NCBI GenBank assembly: GCA_022072405.1
Contig: JAJVHX010000006.1
Location: 1 to 64,000, forward strand
Direction: 5' to 3'
Length of the DNA: 64,000 nt
From: Phycisphaerae bacterium
GTDB lineage: Bacteria > Planctomycetota > Phycisphaerae > UBA1845 > CAIVHJ01
Shown in pieces: positions 7,621-16,561 of the stretch. Made by a program: the position numbers and the translations under genes. The notes beneath the pieces were generated by a model. It saw nothing but the letters and a program-made list of their open reading frames with translations. It did not search any database and was not told the DNA's origin. Every line of letters begins with the position of its first letter. The first letter of the stretch is position 1.

Positions 7621-8487
7621 ATGTATTTTCCCAAGGTGACACGCCCACGGCCCATCCTCTTCGATCTCGGTGACACCCTGATCAACTTCATCGCCACCAA
7701 CCCGCTGCCCTATATCGAAGAGTGCACGCGGCTGGTCTATCAGCGGATGGAGCAGGATGGCGTCCAGCTGCCCAGGTTTAAGAGCTACTACCGCCAGATC
7801 AAGCATCGCAGTTACCTGGCTTTTGCCTGGGCGGAATTGCGCCGCCGCGAAGTCGATCTGATCGGGGCCATGCATCGGGTCCACTGCGATTTGCGCTTGC
7901 CCGCCGATTGGGAATATCTGATGCTTTTAGCCGACCGTTTTTATATCCCCCACAAACAACTCGGCAAAGCAGAAGAAAATATCCATCAGGTGCTTGATCA
8001 GCTCACCGCGGTGGGTCACCCGCTGGCGATTGTCTCTAATACCATGGTGCCCGGCCCGCTGCTGGACCAGCATCTATTCGAGGAAGACCTGCTGCGTTAT
8101 TTCCCGGTGCGGATCTATTCCTGTGATGTGGGGGTCCGCAAACCGCACTCGGCCATATTTCGAGCGGCGTTGCGCGGCCTCAATGCCCGGCCTCAGGACG
8201 CCATCTTCATCGGGGATAAATTACATCTCGATGTCAAAGGGGCACATCTCCTGGGCATGACCACCATTTTGAAATTACGCAAAGGCCCCATGCCCTGGCG
8301 GGGTCCGCGCCCCGATCATGTCGTCCGCCATCTACAGGAACTGCCCGAACTGTTGCGGGCGATCGGCGCGCAGTACGTTGATGACGTGGTCGTCCTCGAC
8401 GGCTATCCCGCACCGGTGCAGCCGTTGAGTAAACATCCCGGTCCCAGTTACGCCCGCGCGGCGCGGGCTTATCGGCTGCACACGTGA
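7621..8487 (+). CDS. HAD-superfamily hydrolase
   Basis: A 288-residue HAD hydrolase with all four motifs. Motif I is LFDLGDTLIN (Asp nucleophile; the second Asp of the usual DxD is present as GDT). Motif II is IVSNTM, motif III KPHSAIF, motif IV IFIGDKLHLDVKGAH. A helical cap lies between I and II. It is probably a phosphatase; the substrate cannot be told. The start at 7621 puts motif I near residue 14, as usual. A longer frame to 7507 has no ribosome binding site and would run through the promoter. Its stop overlaps the next start (GTGA), so it is coupled to aat. Confidence 0.82.
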   Translation: MYFPKVTRPRPILFDLGDTLINFIATNPLPYIEECTRLVYQRMEQDGVQLPRFKSYYRQIKHRSYLAFAWAELRRREVDLIGAMHRVHCDLRLPADWEYLMLLADRFYIPHKQLGKAEENIHQVLDQLTAVGHPLAIVSNTMVPGPLLDQHLFEEDLLRYFPVRIYSCDVGVRKPHSAIFRAALRGLNARPQDAIFIGDKLHLDVKGAHLLGMTTILKLRKGPMPWRGPRPDHVVRHLQELPELLRAIGAQYVDDVVVLDGYPAPVQPLSKHPGPSYARAARAYRLHT

Positions 8488-9068
8488 TTCCGCAGGAACT
8501 ACATCCCCGGGTGTTATTGCAGGCCTATGCTCAGGGACTGTTCCCCATGGCCGACGAGCGCGGCCGATTGTCGTGGTACTCACCGGATCCCCGGGCCATT
8601 ATTCCGCTCGACGGCTTGAAAATCTCCCGCAGCTTGCGCCAACGTCTCCGCCGCCAAACACCCGTTATCCGCATCAGCAGTTGCTTCAGTGCAGTGATTC
8701 GGGCCTGTGCCGACCGTCACGGCGGCACCTGGATCTCGCCGGAAATTCTCGCCGCCTATGAACAACTGCACGCCCTCGGTTTTGCGCATAGTGTCGAAGT
8801 ATTTTATGACGAGCAACTCGCCGGCGGATTGTACGGGGTAACCATCGGAGGAGCGTTTTTCGGGGAGTCGATGTTCACCCGTCTGACCGATGGCTCCAAA
8901 GTGGCTCTCGTCGCCCTGGTCGAACAGATGCGTGAGCGCGGCCTGGTGCTGCTGGATACGCAGTTCAACACGCCCCACCTGGCCCGGATGGGTGCGGTGG
9001 AAATTCCGCGCCGTCAATACCTGCAACTTCTCGAACAGGCCCTGCAGCGCGATGTTCATTTCACCTGA
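8484..9068 (+). CDS. aat: leucyl/phenylalanyl-tRNA-protein transferase
   Basis: A 194-residue Aat enzyme of the N-degron pathway. It moves Leu or Phe from aminoacyl-tRNA to proteins with N-terminal Arg or Lys, marking them for ClpS/ClpAP. Family motifs: GLFPMADERGRLSWYSPDPR, then GGLYGVTIGGAFFGESMF, and LLDTQFNTPHLARMGAVEIP. It is slightly shorter than the ~230 residues of proteobacterial Aat, mostly at the N-terminus. It starts with GTG 8484, overlapping the HAD stop, so the two are translationally coupled. Confidence 0.92.
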   Translation: MIPQELHPRVLLQAYAQGLFPMADERGRLSWYSPDPRAIIPLDGLKISRSLRQRLRRQTPVIRISSCFSAVIRACADRHGGTWISPEILAAYEQLHALGFAHSVEVFYDEQLAGGLYGVTIGGAFFGESMFTRLTDGSKVALVALVEQMRERGLVLLDTQFNTPHLARMGAVEIPRRQYLQLLEQALQRDVHFT

Positions 9069-9315
9069 GTGTTCAGACGCTTTTTTGTCGTGTCTGACTT
9101 CCGTGTGGGAGGGTTTTTGCTGGTGATTGAGCTGCGACCGCGTGACCCGGCTCTGTCAGCCGTGTGATCAAGCGGCCATGCAATACGTTGGTGCAGCCGG
9201 GGTATACATGCTCCCCCAGTACGAAAGGATTAAGCTGAATTCACTCGAACTCCATCCACCCATCAGCAGATTACACCGATCCTTCGAAAAAATGTTGATC
9301 CCGTCACCCCGCCGG

Positions 9316-9321
9316 TATAAT
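9316..9321 (+). promoter_or_regulatory. -10 element before the DUF115 gene
   Basis: TATAAT inside CCCGCCGGTATAATGA (9308-9323), identical over 16 bases to the element before 7621. It ends 8 bases before ATG 9330, so the leader would be only 0-3 bases long. Confidence 0.5.
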
Positions 9322-9329
9322 GAACCGCT

Positions 9330-11261
9330 ATGAGTGAGCCGGTGGTCATTGCCGTGGATCAGCAGAATCTATTTCTCAAAAACATGGCCTTGCTGTGGAA
9401 TGTCGATCCGCAGCTGGCCTATGCCCTGGATCGACTGGATGAAGCGTCCCTGCCGCCGCTGGAACCCACCACCAGTGGCGATTGCACGCTTCGTCGTACC
9501 ACGCCTGCCGGTGCAACCCTGCAACTGCACAGCCGCCATGACCCCTGGAGTCAGGCTGACGCCTGGGTCGCCCGCCACCTCGAACCCGACCGCTATTGTT
9601 ATATTGTGCTGGGTTGCGGCCTGGCCTATCACCTCCGACGACTGGCCGACGAGCTGCATGGCGAGGAGTGTCTGGCGGTCATCGAGCCGGATTTGCCCGT
9701 GCTACGCCAGGCGCTCACCCTGCATGATTTTTCCATGCTGCTGTTTCAGCGGCGGCTGACCTTCATCACCACCACTAATAAAAACCAGTTGCATGAACAC
9801 CTGCACGCCTTCGCCCCCTTCATGATGCTGGGAGTCAAGATCGCCGATTTCGACCCGGCGGTGCAGGTCTCCAGGTCCTTCTACGATCAGATTCGCCCGG
9901 CACTGCTGGAATATGTCGAATACATCCGCATGAGCATGCTCACCCTGCTGACCAACGCCCAGACCACCTGCCGCCACATCGGCCATAACCTCGCCGACTA
10001 TCTGACCACGATGCCGATCAACCCGCTGAAAAACCGCTTCGCCCGCACTCCGGTAGTCATCGTTTCCGCAGGGCCCAGTCTGCTTAAGAACATCCAGCTG
10101 CTGATCGAAGCCCAGCAGCACGTGGTCATCATCGCTACCGCAACCACGTTCAAGCCGCTGCTGGCCAGAGGCATCATCCCGGATTTCGTTTGTGCGCTCG
10201 ACTATCACGAACTCTCGCGGCAATATTTTGAGGGCCTGGAAAAATTCCCGACCACTCGCCTGGTTGCTGAACCCAAAGCCCACCCCGCCATCATCAGCAC
10301 CTTTCGCGGCCCGGTGCATCTGCTGCATAACGAATTCGCCCAACTCTGCCTCGGCGCCTGCGCCCAGCCGCGCGACAGCCTCTACGCCGGAGCCAGCGTA
10401 GCCCATCTCGCTTTTTATCTCGCCGAATACCTGGGCGGCGATCCGATCATTTTCATCGGCCAGGATCTGGCTTTGACCGGCCACGTCTACTACGCCCCGG
10501 GCACCAGCTTTCACGAAGCCTGCGACGCTGAAACCAACCGCTTCTGCACTATGGAAATGAAAGAATGGGACGGCATCGTCCGCTACAAATCCATACTGCG
10601 ACGCGTCCGTAGCGCCACCGGCCACGAACTCTTTACCGAAGACCTGATGTACACCTACCTCGAACAATTTGAAAAGGATTTTGCCCGCACCGTGGCCCGC
10701 GTGATTGACGCGACCGAAGGCGGCGCCGTAAAACGCGGCGCCAAAATGATGACACTGGCCGCAGCACTGCGCGAATTCGCAATGAAGCCGCTCAACAAAG
10801 TCATCGCGATCCCTCCGGCGAAAAACAATCAATCGCGGCTGTTGGCGGTGCGTGAACACCTGCAGAAAACGCTACAGGAACTGCACCAGATCGAGCAGCT
10901 ATGCCAGGACACGCTCGCGGTACTTGACGAACTGGAAACGCTGCTCGACGATGCGCCGCGCTTCAATCAGAAAATAAAGGATGTGGATCGGTTGCGCGGT
11001 CGCATGCGCGAACTCGATTACGCTTATCGCCTGATCATTGCCGGGGCGCAGTTGGCCGAGTTTCGCAAATTCGCCGCCGATCAGCGCCTCAAATCCGCCG
11101 CGGCTACCGGCGTCGAACGGGCCAGGCAGCAACTGCAACGCGATCGCAACTTCGTACGGGAATTCCAGACCGACGCGCGCTTTATGATCAGCATATTTGA
11201 AGGCTCGCTGGCGAATCTTAACGTCCGGATAGAGAGCTTGATCCACCCGGAGCCGACATGA
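9330..11261 (+). CDS. DUF115 / Maf-like motility accessory protein
   Basis: A 643-residue protein of the DUF115 (MAF_flag10, 6-hydroxymethylpterin-pyrophosphokinase MptE-like) family. The core includes PVVIVSAGPSLLKNIQLL, a Rossmann-like loop, and later GDPIIFIGQDLALTG. The C-terminal ~130 residues are coiled-coil (about 500-630). Maf proteins in other bacteria transfer nonulosonic acids to flagellin Ser/Thr. The neuB and neuC homologues nearby support a role in surface glycosylation, but no flagellin gene is in view. It is coupled to the next gene by an ATGA overlap. Confidence 0.8.
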   Translation: MSEPVVIAVDQQNLFLKNMALLWNVDPQLAYALDRLDEASLPPLEPTTSGDCTLRRTTPAGATLQLHSRHDPWSQADAWVARHLEPDRYCYIVLGCGLAYHLRRLADELHGEECLAVIEPDLPVLRQALTLHDFSMLLFQRRLTFITTTNKNQLHEHLHAFAPFMMLGVKIADFDPAVQVSRSFYDQIRPALLEYVEYIRMSMLTLLTNAQTTCRHIGHNLADYLTTMPINPLKNRFARTPVVIVSAGPSLLKNIQLLIEAQQHVVIIATATTFKPLLARGIIPDFVCALDYHELSRQYFEGLEKFPTTRLVAEPKAHPAIISTFRGPVHLLHNEFAQLCLGACAQPRDSLYAGASVAHLAFYLAEYLGGDPIIFIGQDLALTGHVYYAPGTSFHEACDAETNRFCTMEMKEWDGIVRYKSILRRVRSATGHELFTEDLMYTYLEQFEKDFARTVARVIDATEGGAVKRGAKMMTLAAALREFAMKPLNKVIAIPPAKNNQSRLLAVREHLQKTLQELHQIEQLCQDTLAVLDELETLLDDAPRFNQKIKDVDRLRGRMRELDYAYRLIIAGAQLAEFRKFAADQRLKSAAATGVERARQQLQRDRNFVREFQTDARFMISIFEGSLANLNVRIESLIHPEPT

Positions 11262-12889
11262 AATCTGTGGCCCTGATTCCTGTCAACCTGCAGAGCAGTT
11301 GGCTGAATACGGCCAGCCGCCTGGGGGAGGATTTGGCCGGTCGGACGGTACTGGCGCGGACCATTGATCGGTTGGCCAGTGCCCGTCGCCTGACCGAAAT
11401 GGTGATCGTCACTCCGAAAGATCAGCAATCCGCGGCCCAGAAACTGGTGGATCGCCCGGGAGTGATCTGGAAAACGTATGACGGGGTAGCCAATCCGGCA
11501 GCACCCACCATTCGCCTGGCCCGGCGCTGGTCGCTGGCCAGTTGGCGGGGCGGAATCGGCAACACCACCTGTTTCGATGAAGTGCTGTTCCCCGCGCTGG
11601 CCGATGCGGTCGTCCGCCAGCAGCAGGCCGATGTTCTGGTCAGTGTTCATCCAGACGCGGCCCTGCTCGATCCGCAACTGCTCGATGATCTGCTTGGTCA
11701 TTACGAACAGCATCGCGCCGAGACGCGGATGGCTTTCGCCGTCGCCCCGCCGGGTATGGTTCCCGCGTTATTTGCACCGGAGCTGCTGGCCGAACTGGCC
11801 CGCAACAACGCGGCCGTCGGCTGGCTCAATACCTATCGTCCTGATACCCCCGCGAGCGATATCATCCGTCAACCGGGTTGCCTGCGCACGCCGGTGGAAA
11901 TTCAGAACGCTACCGGTCGGCTGCTGGCCGATACCCGACGCGGTTTTGAATTATTACAGCAGATTTGCGCTGAATTATCGCCCGCGGCTTCCGCTGCGGA
12001 GATGGGTCGCTGGCTGCTGGCCCGCCGCCGCACCGCCATCGAACCCTGGCCGGTCGAACTGCATATTGAACTGACCACTGCCGATTCGCTGCCGCACACC
12101 CGGATGCGCCCGCGCGGAACGGCCGTGTCCGATCGTGGGCCACTACCGCTATCGTTGCTGGAACAGTTACGACCGCAACTCGCCGCCTATGATGATCTGC
12201 TGGTGGTACTGGGCGGTTTTGGTGATCCGTTGTTGCACCCGCAATTTGCCGAAATCGCCCAATGGCTGCATTCCGCACCACTTGCCGCCTGGGTGATCCG
12301 CACCAGTGGACTCGCGCTCGATGCCGCAACTGTCGAACTGCTCATTCAGACACGCCCCGATTTTGTGCAGATCCTGCTCGACGCCAACTCGCCGGAAACC
12401 TATCAACAGATTCATGGTGTGGATGGATTTGATCGGGTGATCGCCAACATCCACGCCCTGGAAGCGGCGCGCCATCGGCAGGATCAACTCACTCCAGCCA
12501 TTCTGGTCAGCCAGACCAAGGCCAATGAAACGCTCGGGGAGATGGAAAAATTTTATGACCGTTGGGTCAAGGTGTTCGGTTGGGCGATGGTGGAAGGCTA
12601 CAGCCACTATGCCCGCCAATTACCTGATCGCATGGTGTTGAATATGGCTCCGCCGAAACGCCACCCCTGTCGCCGGATTCGTCGCCGTCTGACGCTATTG
12701 GCTGACGGCCAATGGGTCGCCTGTGACGAGGATTTCAAAGGTCTTTATCCCCTCGGCCGGCTCAGCAACCAATCCCTCGCCGAAACCTGGAACTCCGCAG
12801 CACTCACCACCTTGCACGAAGCCCATGTTCAACAGAATTATTCCACTCACCCGCTTTGCGCTACCTGCGACGAGTGGCACCGCCCCTGA
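11258..12889 (+). CDS. nucleotidyltransferase fused to a degenerate radical SAM/SPASM domain
   Basis: A 543-residue two-domain protein. The N-terminal half (1-260) resembles CMP-sugar/KDO-type nucleotidyltransferases (VALIPVN, then GRTVLARTIDRLASARRLTE), with a weak version of the usual nucleotide loop. Residues 265-460 look like a radical SAM TIM barrel (VVLGGFGDPLLHP at 317-328; TYQQIHGVDGFDRVIANI). However, the CxxxCxxC iron-sulfur site expected after ELTT (271-274) is absent: residues 275-290 contain no cysteine. The SPASM-like C-terminus keeps C471, C489, C534 and C537. It overlaps the DUF115 gene by four bases. It probably acts in the same glycan pathway, perhaps as the missing activating enzyme. 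Confidence 0.65.
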   Translation: MKSVALIPVNLQSSWLNTASRLGEDLAGRTVLARTIDRLASARRLTEMVIVTPKDQQSAAQKLVDRPGVIWKTYDGVANPAAPTIRLARRWSLASWRGGIGNTTCFDEVLFPALADAVVRQQQADVLVSVHPDAALLDPQLLDDLLGHYEQHRAETRMAFAVAPPGMVPALFAPELLAELARNNAAVGWLNTYRPDTPASDIIRQPGCLRTPVEIQNATGRLLADTRRGFELLQQICAELSPAASAAEMGRWLLARRRTAIEPWPVELHIELTTADSLPHTRMRPRGTAVSDRGPLPLSLLEQLRPQLAAYDDLLVVLGGFGDPLLHPQFAEIAQWLHSAPLAAWVIRTSGLALDAATVELLIQTRPDFVQILLDANSPETYQQIHGVDGFDRVIANIHALEAARHRQDQLTPAILVSQTKANETLGEMEKFYDRWVKVFGWAMVEGYSHYARQLPDRMVLNMAPPKRHPCRRIRRRLTLLADGQWVACDEDFKGLYPLGRLSNQSLAETWNSAALTTLHEAHVQQNYSTHPLCATCDEWHRP

Positions 12890-12974
12890 TCAAGTGAGGG
12901 CGAATTCGTATAGCTATTTTGGATATTGAGTCTGATCAACAGGGAGAACAAAGTCGCAGGAAAGTCGTGGGTAT

Positions 12975-12998
12975 GCCACGGCACGGTGAGCCGTGCGG
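12975..12998. repeat. palindrome of the GCCACGGC..GAGCCGTG family
   Basis: Inverted repeat GCCACGGCACGGTGAGCCGT followed by GCGG. Related copies lie at 21354-21376 and 60191-60214. It sits in the short convergent gap between two genes and could act as a bidirectional terminator or a relic of a small element. Confidence 0.45.
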
Positions 12999-13063
12999 AG
13001 TAGTGGATATTGATCACGGCCGGTAAAGCATTCGGCGTGCGCCCGCAACGCACCGTTCATTCG

Positions 13064-13969
13064 TCAACCCATCAGCACCGCTTCGGCAGCGATGGTTTCT
13101 TCCGCCAGCGTGCTACGCACCGCTTCTACCTGCTCTTCGGTCAGGTGGCTCATGTCGAGCAACTCCGGCGTGATCGTTGCACCCTCCGCGGTGAGATAAA
13201 AACCGATCTGCTGCTGACAGGCGATGATGTCCGCCACCTGGATCAATGCCACGACCTGCTGCATTTCTTCCGACACGCAGGAGGCATCGTGATGATGACC
13301 GATACATGCTCGCAGGTGTTTCGGGAATTTCCATTTACCCGCCAGTGCGGCGCCGAACATCTGGTGATCGGCTCCGAAGACCTGCGTTTCACTGGCCAGA
13401 AAACGATCCTCGCCCGCCATGGTGCGATTCACCGCCTTGGTTAGCTGCTCGCCAAAGGCTTGTCGTTCGACCAGGATGCCCAGATCGTGAATCAGACCGG
13501 CCAGGAAGGTCTCCTCGGCTTCGGGCTTGTGACCCAGCGCCCGCGTCAGGCTCCGCGCTGCCACCGCCACCGCCACGCTATGGGCCCACACATCCTTGGC
13601 CGTAAATTTGTCGGTGATCTTCTCGCCGCGGAACATCCGGGCAATCGAAGAGGCAATCGCGATATTTTTTACCGCGCTCAATCCCAGCAGCACAATGGCC
13701 CGATCCACGCTGGCAATCTGACCGGGCAGACCATAAAACGCCGAATTCACCACCTTCAGCACCTTGGCAGAAAGCGCCGGATCGTTCTTGATGACCTCGT
13801 GCAGATCGCGCGCCGTGCTCTTGGGATTCTCCACGATTTCAATGATCCGCATGGTCACTGCCGGCAACGTGGCGATGTCGCCGATCCGCGACAAGGCCCG
13901 GTTGACGATGGTCTGCGTTTCATTCACAGCAGCGGAGGCACTATTATCCGGCACGGCGGGTTCAGTCAT
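13064..13969 (-). CDS. HDOD-domain signalling protein
   Basis: A 301-residue HDOD protein. This is an HD-related domain without guaranteed phosphohydrolase activity, used in bacterial signalling. Motifs: LPAVTMRIIEIVENP, KNDPALSAKVLKVVNSAFYG, LIHDLGIL, and IGHHHDAS. The catalytic HD pair appears partly retained (HD within LIHDLG), but HDOD proteins generally lack the full metal site. A start at 13969 has GAGGTG 5 bases upstream. It stands alone between the two glycan operons and shows no link to them. Confidence 0.85.
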   Translation of the reverse strand: MTEPAVPDNSASAAVNETQTIVNRALSRIGDIATLPAVTMRIIEIVENPKSTARDLHEVIKNDPALSAKVLKVVNSAFYGLPGQIASVDRAIVLLGLSAVKNIAIASSIARMFRGEKITDKFTAKDVWAHSVAVAVAARSLTRALGHKPEAEETFLAGLIHDLGILVERQAFGEQLTKAVNRTMAGEDRFLASETQVFGADHQMFGAALAGKWKFPKHLRACIGHHHDASCVSEEMQQVVALIQVADIIACQQQIGFYLTAEGATITPELLDMSHLTEEQVEAVRSTLAEETIAAEAVLMG

Positions 13970-14141
13970 GAGCGCACCTCGACATTACATTCTGTTACTA
14001 TATTGCTCAACGCCCTATACATCGTCTGGATTCCGCATTCGATTTAATTCTCAATTTAGAATTAATCAGATGCGGATTCAGTCGTACCGTATAGCAGGAG
14101 GATTAGGCAGGAATCGCAACGCGTGCAGATATCGCGTTGGT

Positions 14142-15290
14142 TTAATAGGTGATCTGCTTGGTGCGCAGTTTATCAGACCATGAAAACCGGGCCAGCAACT
14201 CTGCAATACGTTCCCCTGCTTTTCCATCGCCGTAAACACTGCGGGTCGATTTATTGTCGCGCCGACGGGAAAGGTGTTGGAGTGCGGCGGCGATGGCGGA
14301 GGCTGTTTCGGTACAATCCAGCACATTGGGGCCACAACGTTCCCGGCCATCCTGGCGCGAACCGATGTTGATCACCGGTACGCCGAGACTGGCGGACTCG
14401 ATGACGCCGCTAGACGAATTGCCGATCAAGACCCGCGCCCCGCGCAACGCCTGGATGTATTCCTGACGCGGCAGCGAACGCACTGCCCGAAACCGCTGAT
14501 TTTTTCGTACCGTGGATTCGATGGCCCGCACGATACCTGAATACCCAGGGTCGCTGTTGGGATAAATGATCAACCCATGCCACGCCTGCCGATCGACCGC
14601 CTGCAGGATCGCCTGCATGGCACGCTGCTCGACCGTGGCCGTTCGCCCGATCGCATGATGCAGGATTACGGCTACCGGTTGCCGGGCTGGAAATCCGAAC
14701 TGTGTAGTCCACCACTCTGCCGATGGAGCTTCGACATCCCTCAGATCATCCAGCCCCGGTGCACCAACAACATGAATCTGGGAGGGGCGTTCTCCCAATT
14801 TTTTAATACGTCGCGCTGCGCCGGCAGTGGCTGCAAAATGTAGATGCGCTAACTTGGTGATCGCGTGGCGAAAGGTATCATCCAGATAACCCGGGGCGAC
14901 ATCTCCGCCATGAATGTGTCCGACAAAACAATTGCTCACCACGCCGGCGAGTGCCCCAGCCAGCGCTTCAATGCGATCACCCAGCACCAGCACCAGGTCG
15001 CTCCGTCGCTGATGCAACACCCGGGCGATCCCCGCTACGCCTCGGGCCAGCGCGTCGGCCTGTGCTTCGCCGCTCTCGCCGCCACGCTGCATCACCACGC
15101 GAGCGACCATCGACTCGCCGTCCGCTTCCATCTCGCGCACGGTATAACCAAACCGCCGCACCAGGTGCATCCCGGTGACGATCCATTCCGGCTGCAGGCG
15201 GCGACGGGCGCGCAAAGCTCGAACCACCGGGCGCAACAAACCGTACTCCGCCCGGCTGCCGGTGACCACCGCGATCCGTCGCTTGCTCAT
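14142..15290 (-). CDS. neuC: UDP-GlcNAc 2-epimerase (hydrolysing), NeuC/LegG type
   Basis: A 382-residue hydrolysing UDP-N-acetylhexosamine 2-epimerase. It makes the free 2-epimer sugar used by NeuB-type synthases. Motifs: VVTGSRAEYGLLRPV, LVLGDRIEALAGALAG, HIHGGDVAPGYLDDTFRHAI, and GNSSSGVIESASLGVPVINI. Whether the sugar is plain UDP-GlcNAc (sialic acid) or a bacillosamine derivative (legionaminic acid) cannot be read from sequence. The start is ATG 15290, because it overlaps the neuB stop by one base (TGATG); the longer frame to 15368 runs back into neuB. Confidence 0.88.
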   Translation of the reverse strand: MSKRRIAVVTGSRAEYGLLRPVVRALRARRRLQPEWIVTGMHLVRRFGYTVREMEADGESMVARVVMQRGGESGEAQADALARGVAGIARVLHQRRSDLVLVLGDRIEALAGALAGVVSNCFVGHIHGGDVAPGYLDDTFRHAITKLAHLHFAATAGAARRIKKLGERPSQIHVVGAPGLDDLRDVEAPSAEWWTTQFGFPARQPVAVILHHAIGRTATVEQRAMQAILQAVDRQAWHGLIIYPNSDPGYSGIVRAIESTVRKNQRFRAVRSLPRQEYIQALRGARVLIGNSSSGVIESASLGVPVINIGSRQDGRERCGPNVLDCTETASAIAAALQHLSRRRDNKSTRSVYGDGKAGERIAELLARFSWSDKLRTKQITY

Positions 15291-16375
15291 CAACTCACCA
15301 TGGACCAATCCAGACGTGTTTCTGCCGGAATGTCGAACCGTGCCACCCGCCCGATCAGGCGGTTCCACGCCGAAGGTTCCAACCCGCCGCCAGGCCGCTT
15401 CAGCGCCAGGTGTTGCTCGGTGATCTTTTCTCCCTGGCGAATCGTGATCTGGGTGACGATGCTCTTACGGGCCAGTTGACGAACCTCCTGCTCCGCGGCC
15501 GCCACACTCCGCCGCGGTTGCCCGATCATCACCTGGGCCATCCGGGACCGCGTGACATATTGGGTGAACTCCGCCGGTTCGAGCGAAAAAGCATGATCGG
15601 GACCGGTCAGCGCATGATCCAGGGTCAAGTGCTTTTCCAGCACCCGCGCCCCGCACGCCACCGCCAGCGCTCCGCTGTCCACCGATTGCGTATGATCGCT
15701 GAATCCCGGCCAGACGTTGTAACGCTGTTGCAGCCAGCGGATCGTACTCAGGTTGGCTTCGTGCGGAGCGGTCGGATAACTGCTTACGCAATGGAGTAGC
15801 ACCAGCCGTCCGCAGGCTTCCTCCTGATCGAACAGCCGTACTGCTTCATCAATCTCACTCAACAGCGAAGCACCGGTACTGAGCAACACCGGTCGACCGG
15901 TATTGATCACCGCTTCCAGCAGGGGTGTGTTGTTCAAGTCGGTCGAGGCGATCTTGATCGCCGGCGGTTCCAGCTCCATTACCAGTTGCAGATCCTCAAC
16001 CCCGAAGGGCGTCGCCAGAAAATCGATACCCGCCTGCCGGCAATAATCCCGTATCGTGAGAAAATCATCCCGATGCAATTCCAGTTTGGTGAGCAGTTCG
16101 CGCTGGGAATCAGAACAGCCGGCATCCATCTGATACTTGGCACTGGGCGCATCATAGCTGACCAGCCGTGCCGCCTGAAAGACCTGAAACTTGACTGCCG
16201 AAGCCCCCGCCATCCGCGCCGCATCAATCAACCGCCGGGCCTGATCCAGTTGCCCGTCGTGATTCACGCCGGCTTCAGCGATGATATATGGCAGGGCATG
16301 GTCATCGAGGGTGTGCGACCCCAGCGCTAGCGCCGCCGGCCGCTCATCTTCAGAAATATTCTGGAGGGTATGCAT
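15290..16375 (-). CDS. neuB: N-acetylneuraminate/legionaminate synthase family
   Basis: A 361-residue NeuB-family synthase. It condenses phosphoenolpyruvate with an N-acetylhexosamine to give a 9-carbon nonulosonic acid. A TIM barrel (AEAGVNHDGQLDQARRLID, AGASAVKFQ, LLHCVSSYPT, GFSDHT, LEKHLTLD) is followed by a C-terminal SAF domain (RKSIVTQITIRQGEKIT). It forms a coupled pair with neuC. No neuA homologue is adjacent; the fusion at 11258-12889 is the only candidate CMP-sugar synthetase in view. ATG 16375 or the GTG three bases before it could be used. Confidence 0.9.
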   Translation of the reverse strand: MHTLQNISEDERPAALALGSHTLDDHALPYIIAEAGVNHDGQLDQARRLIDAARMAGASAVKFQVFQAARLVSYDAPSAKYQMDAGCSDSQRELLTKLELHRDDFLTIRDYCRQAGIDFLATPFGVEDLQLVMELEPPAIKIASTDLNNTPLLEAVINTGRPVLLSTGASLLSEIDEAVRLFDQEEACGRLVLLHCVSSYPTAPHEANLSTIRWLQQRYNVWPGFSDHTQSVDSGALAVACGARVLEKHLTLDHALTGPDHAFSLEPAEFTQYVTRSRMAQVMIGQPRRSVAAAEQEVRQLARKSIVTQITIRQGEKITEQHLALKRPGGGLEPSAWNRLIGRVARFDIPAETRLDWSMVS

Positions 16376-16561
16376 CACGCTCTAATCTACACGCGACCCC
16401 GAACCACTGCAACTGCAACAATCGGTACCAATCCAGTCGTGATTTTTTTTATTATGACGAGGTTAATGAAGCGGTTACAGGAAAATTGATGAGTATGAAA
16501 AAGAGATGAAATATCCCGGTGGTCTTAAGACGCGGCTTACCAAATCATGCCTGGACTGCTG

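Noticed and set aside
9127-9333. A short plus-strand frame before the DUF115 gene
   Set aside because: It runs through the promoter and overlaps the next start; no support.
9702-10859. A 385-codon minus-strand frame opposite the DUF115 gene
   Set aside because: Antisense shadow of a conserved protein; rich in Phe/His/Gly/Gln with no domain.
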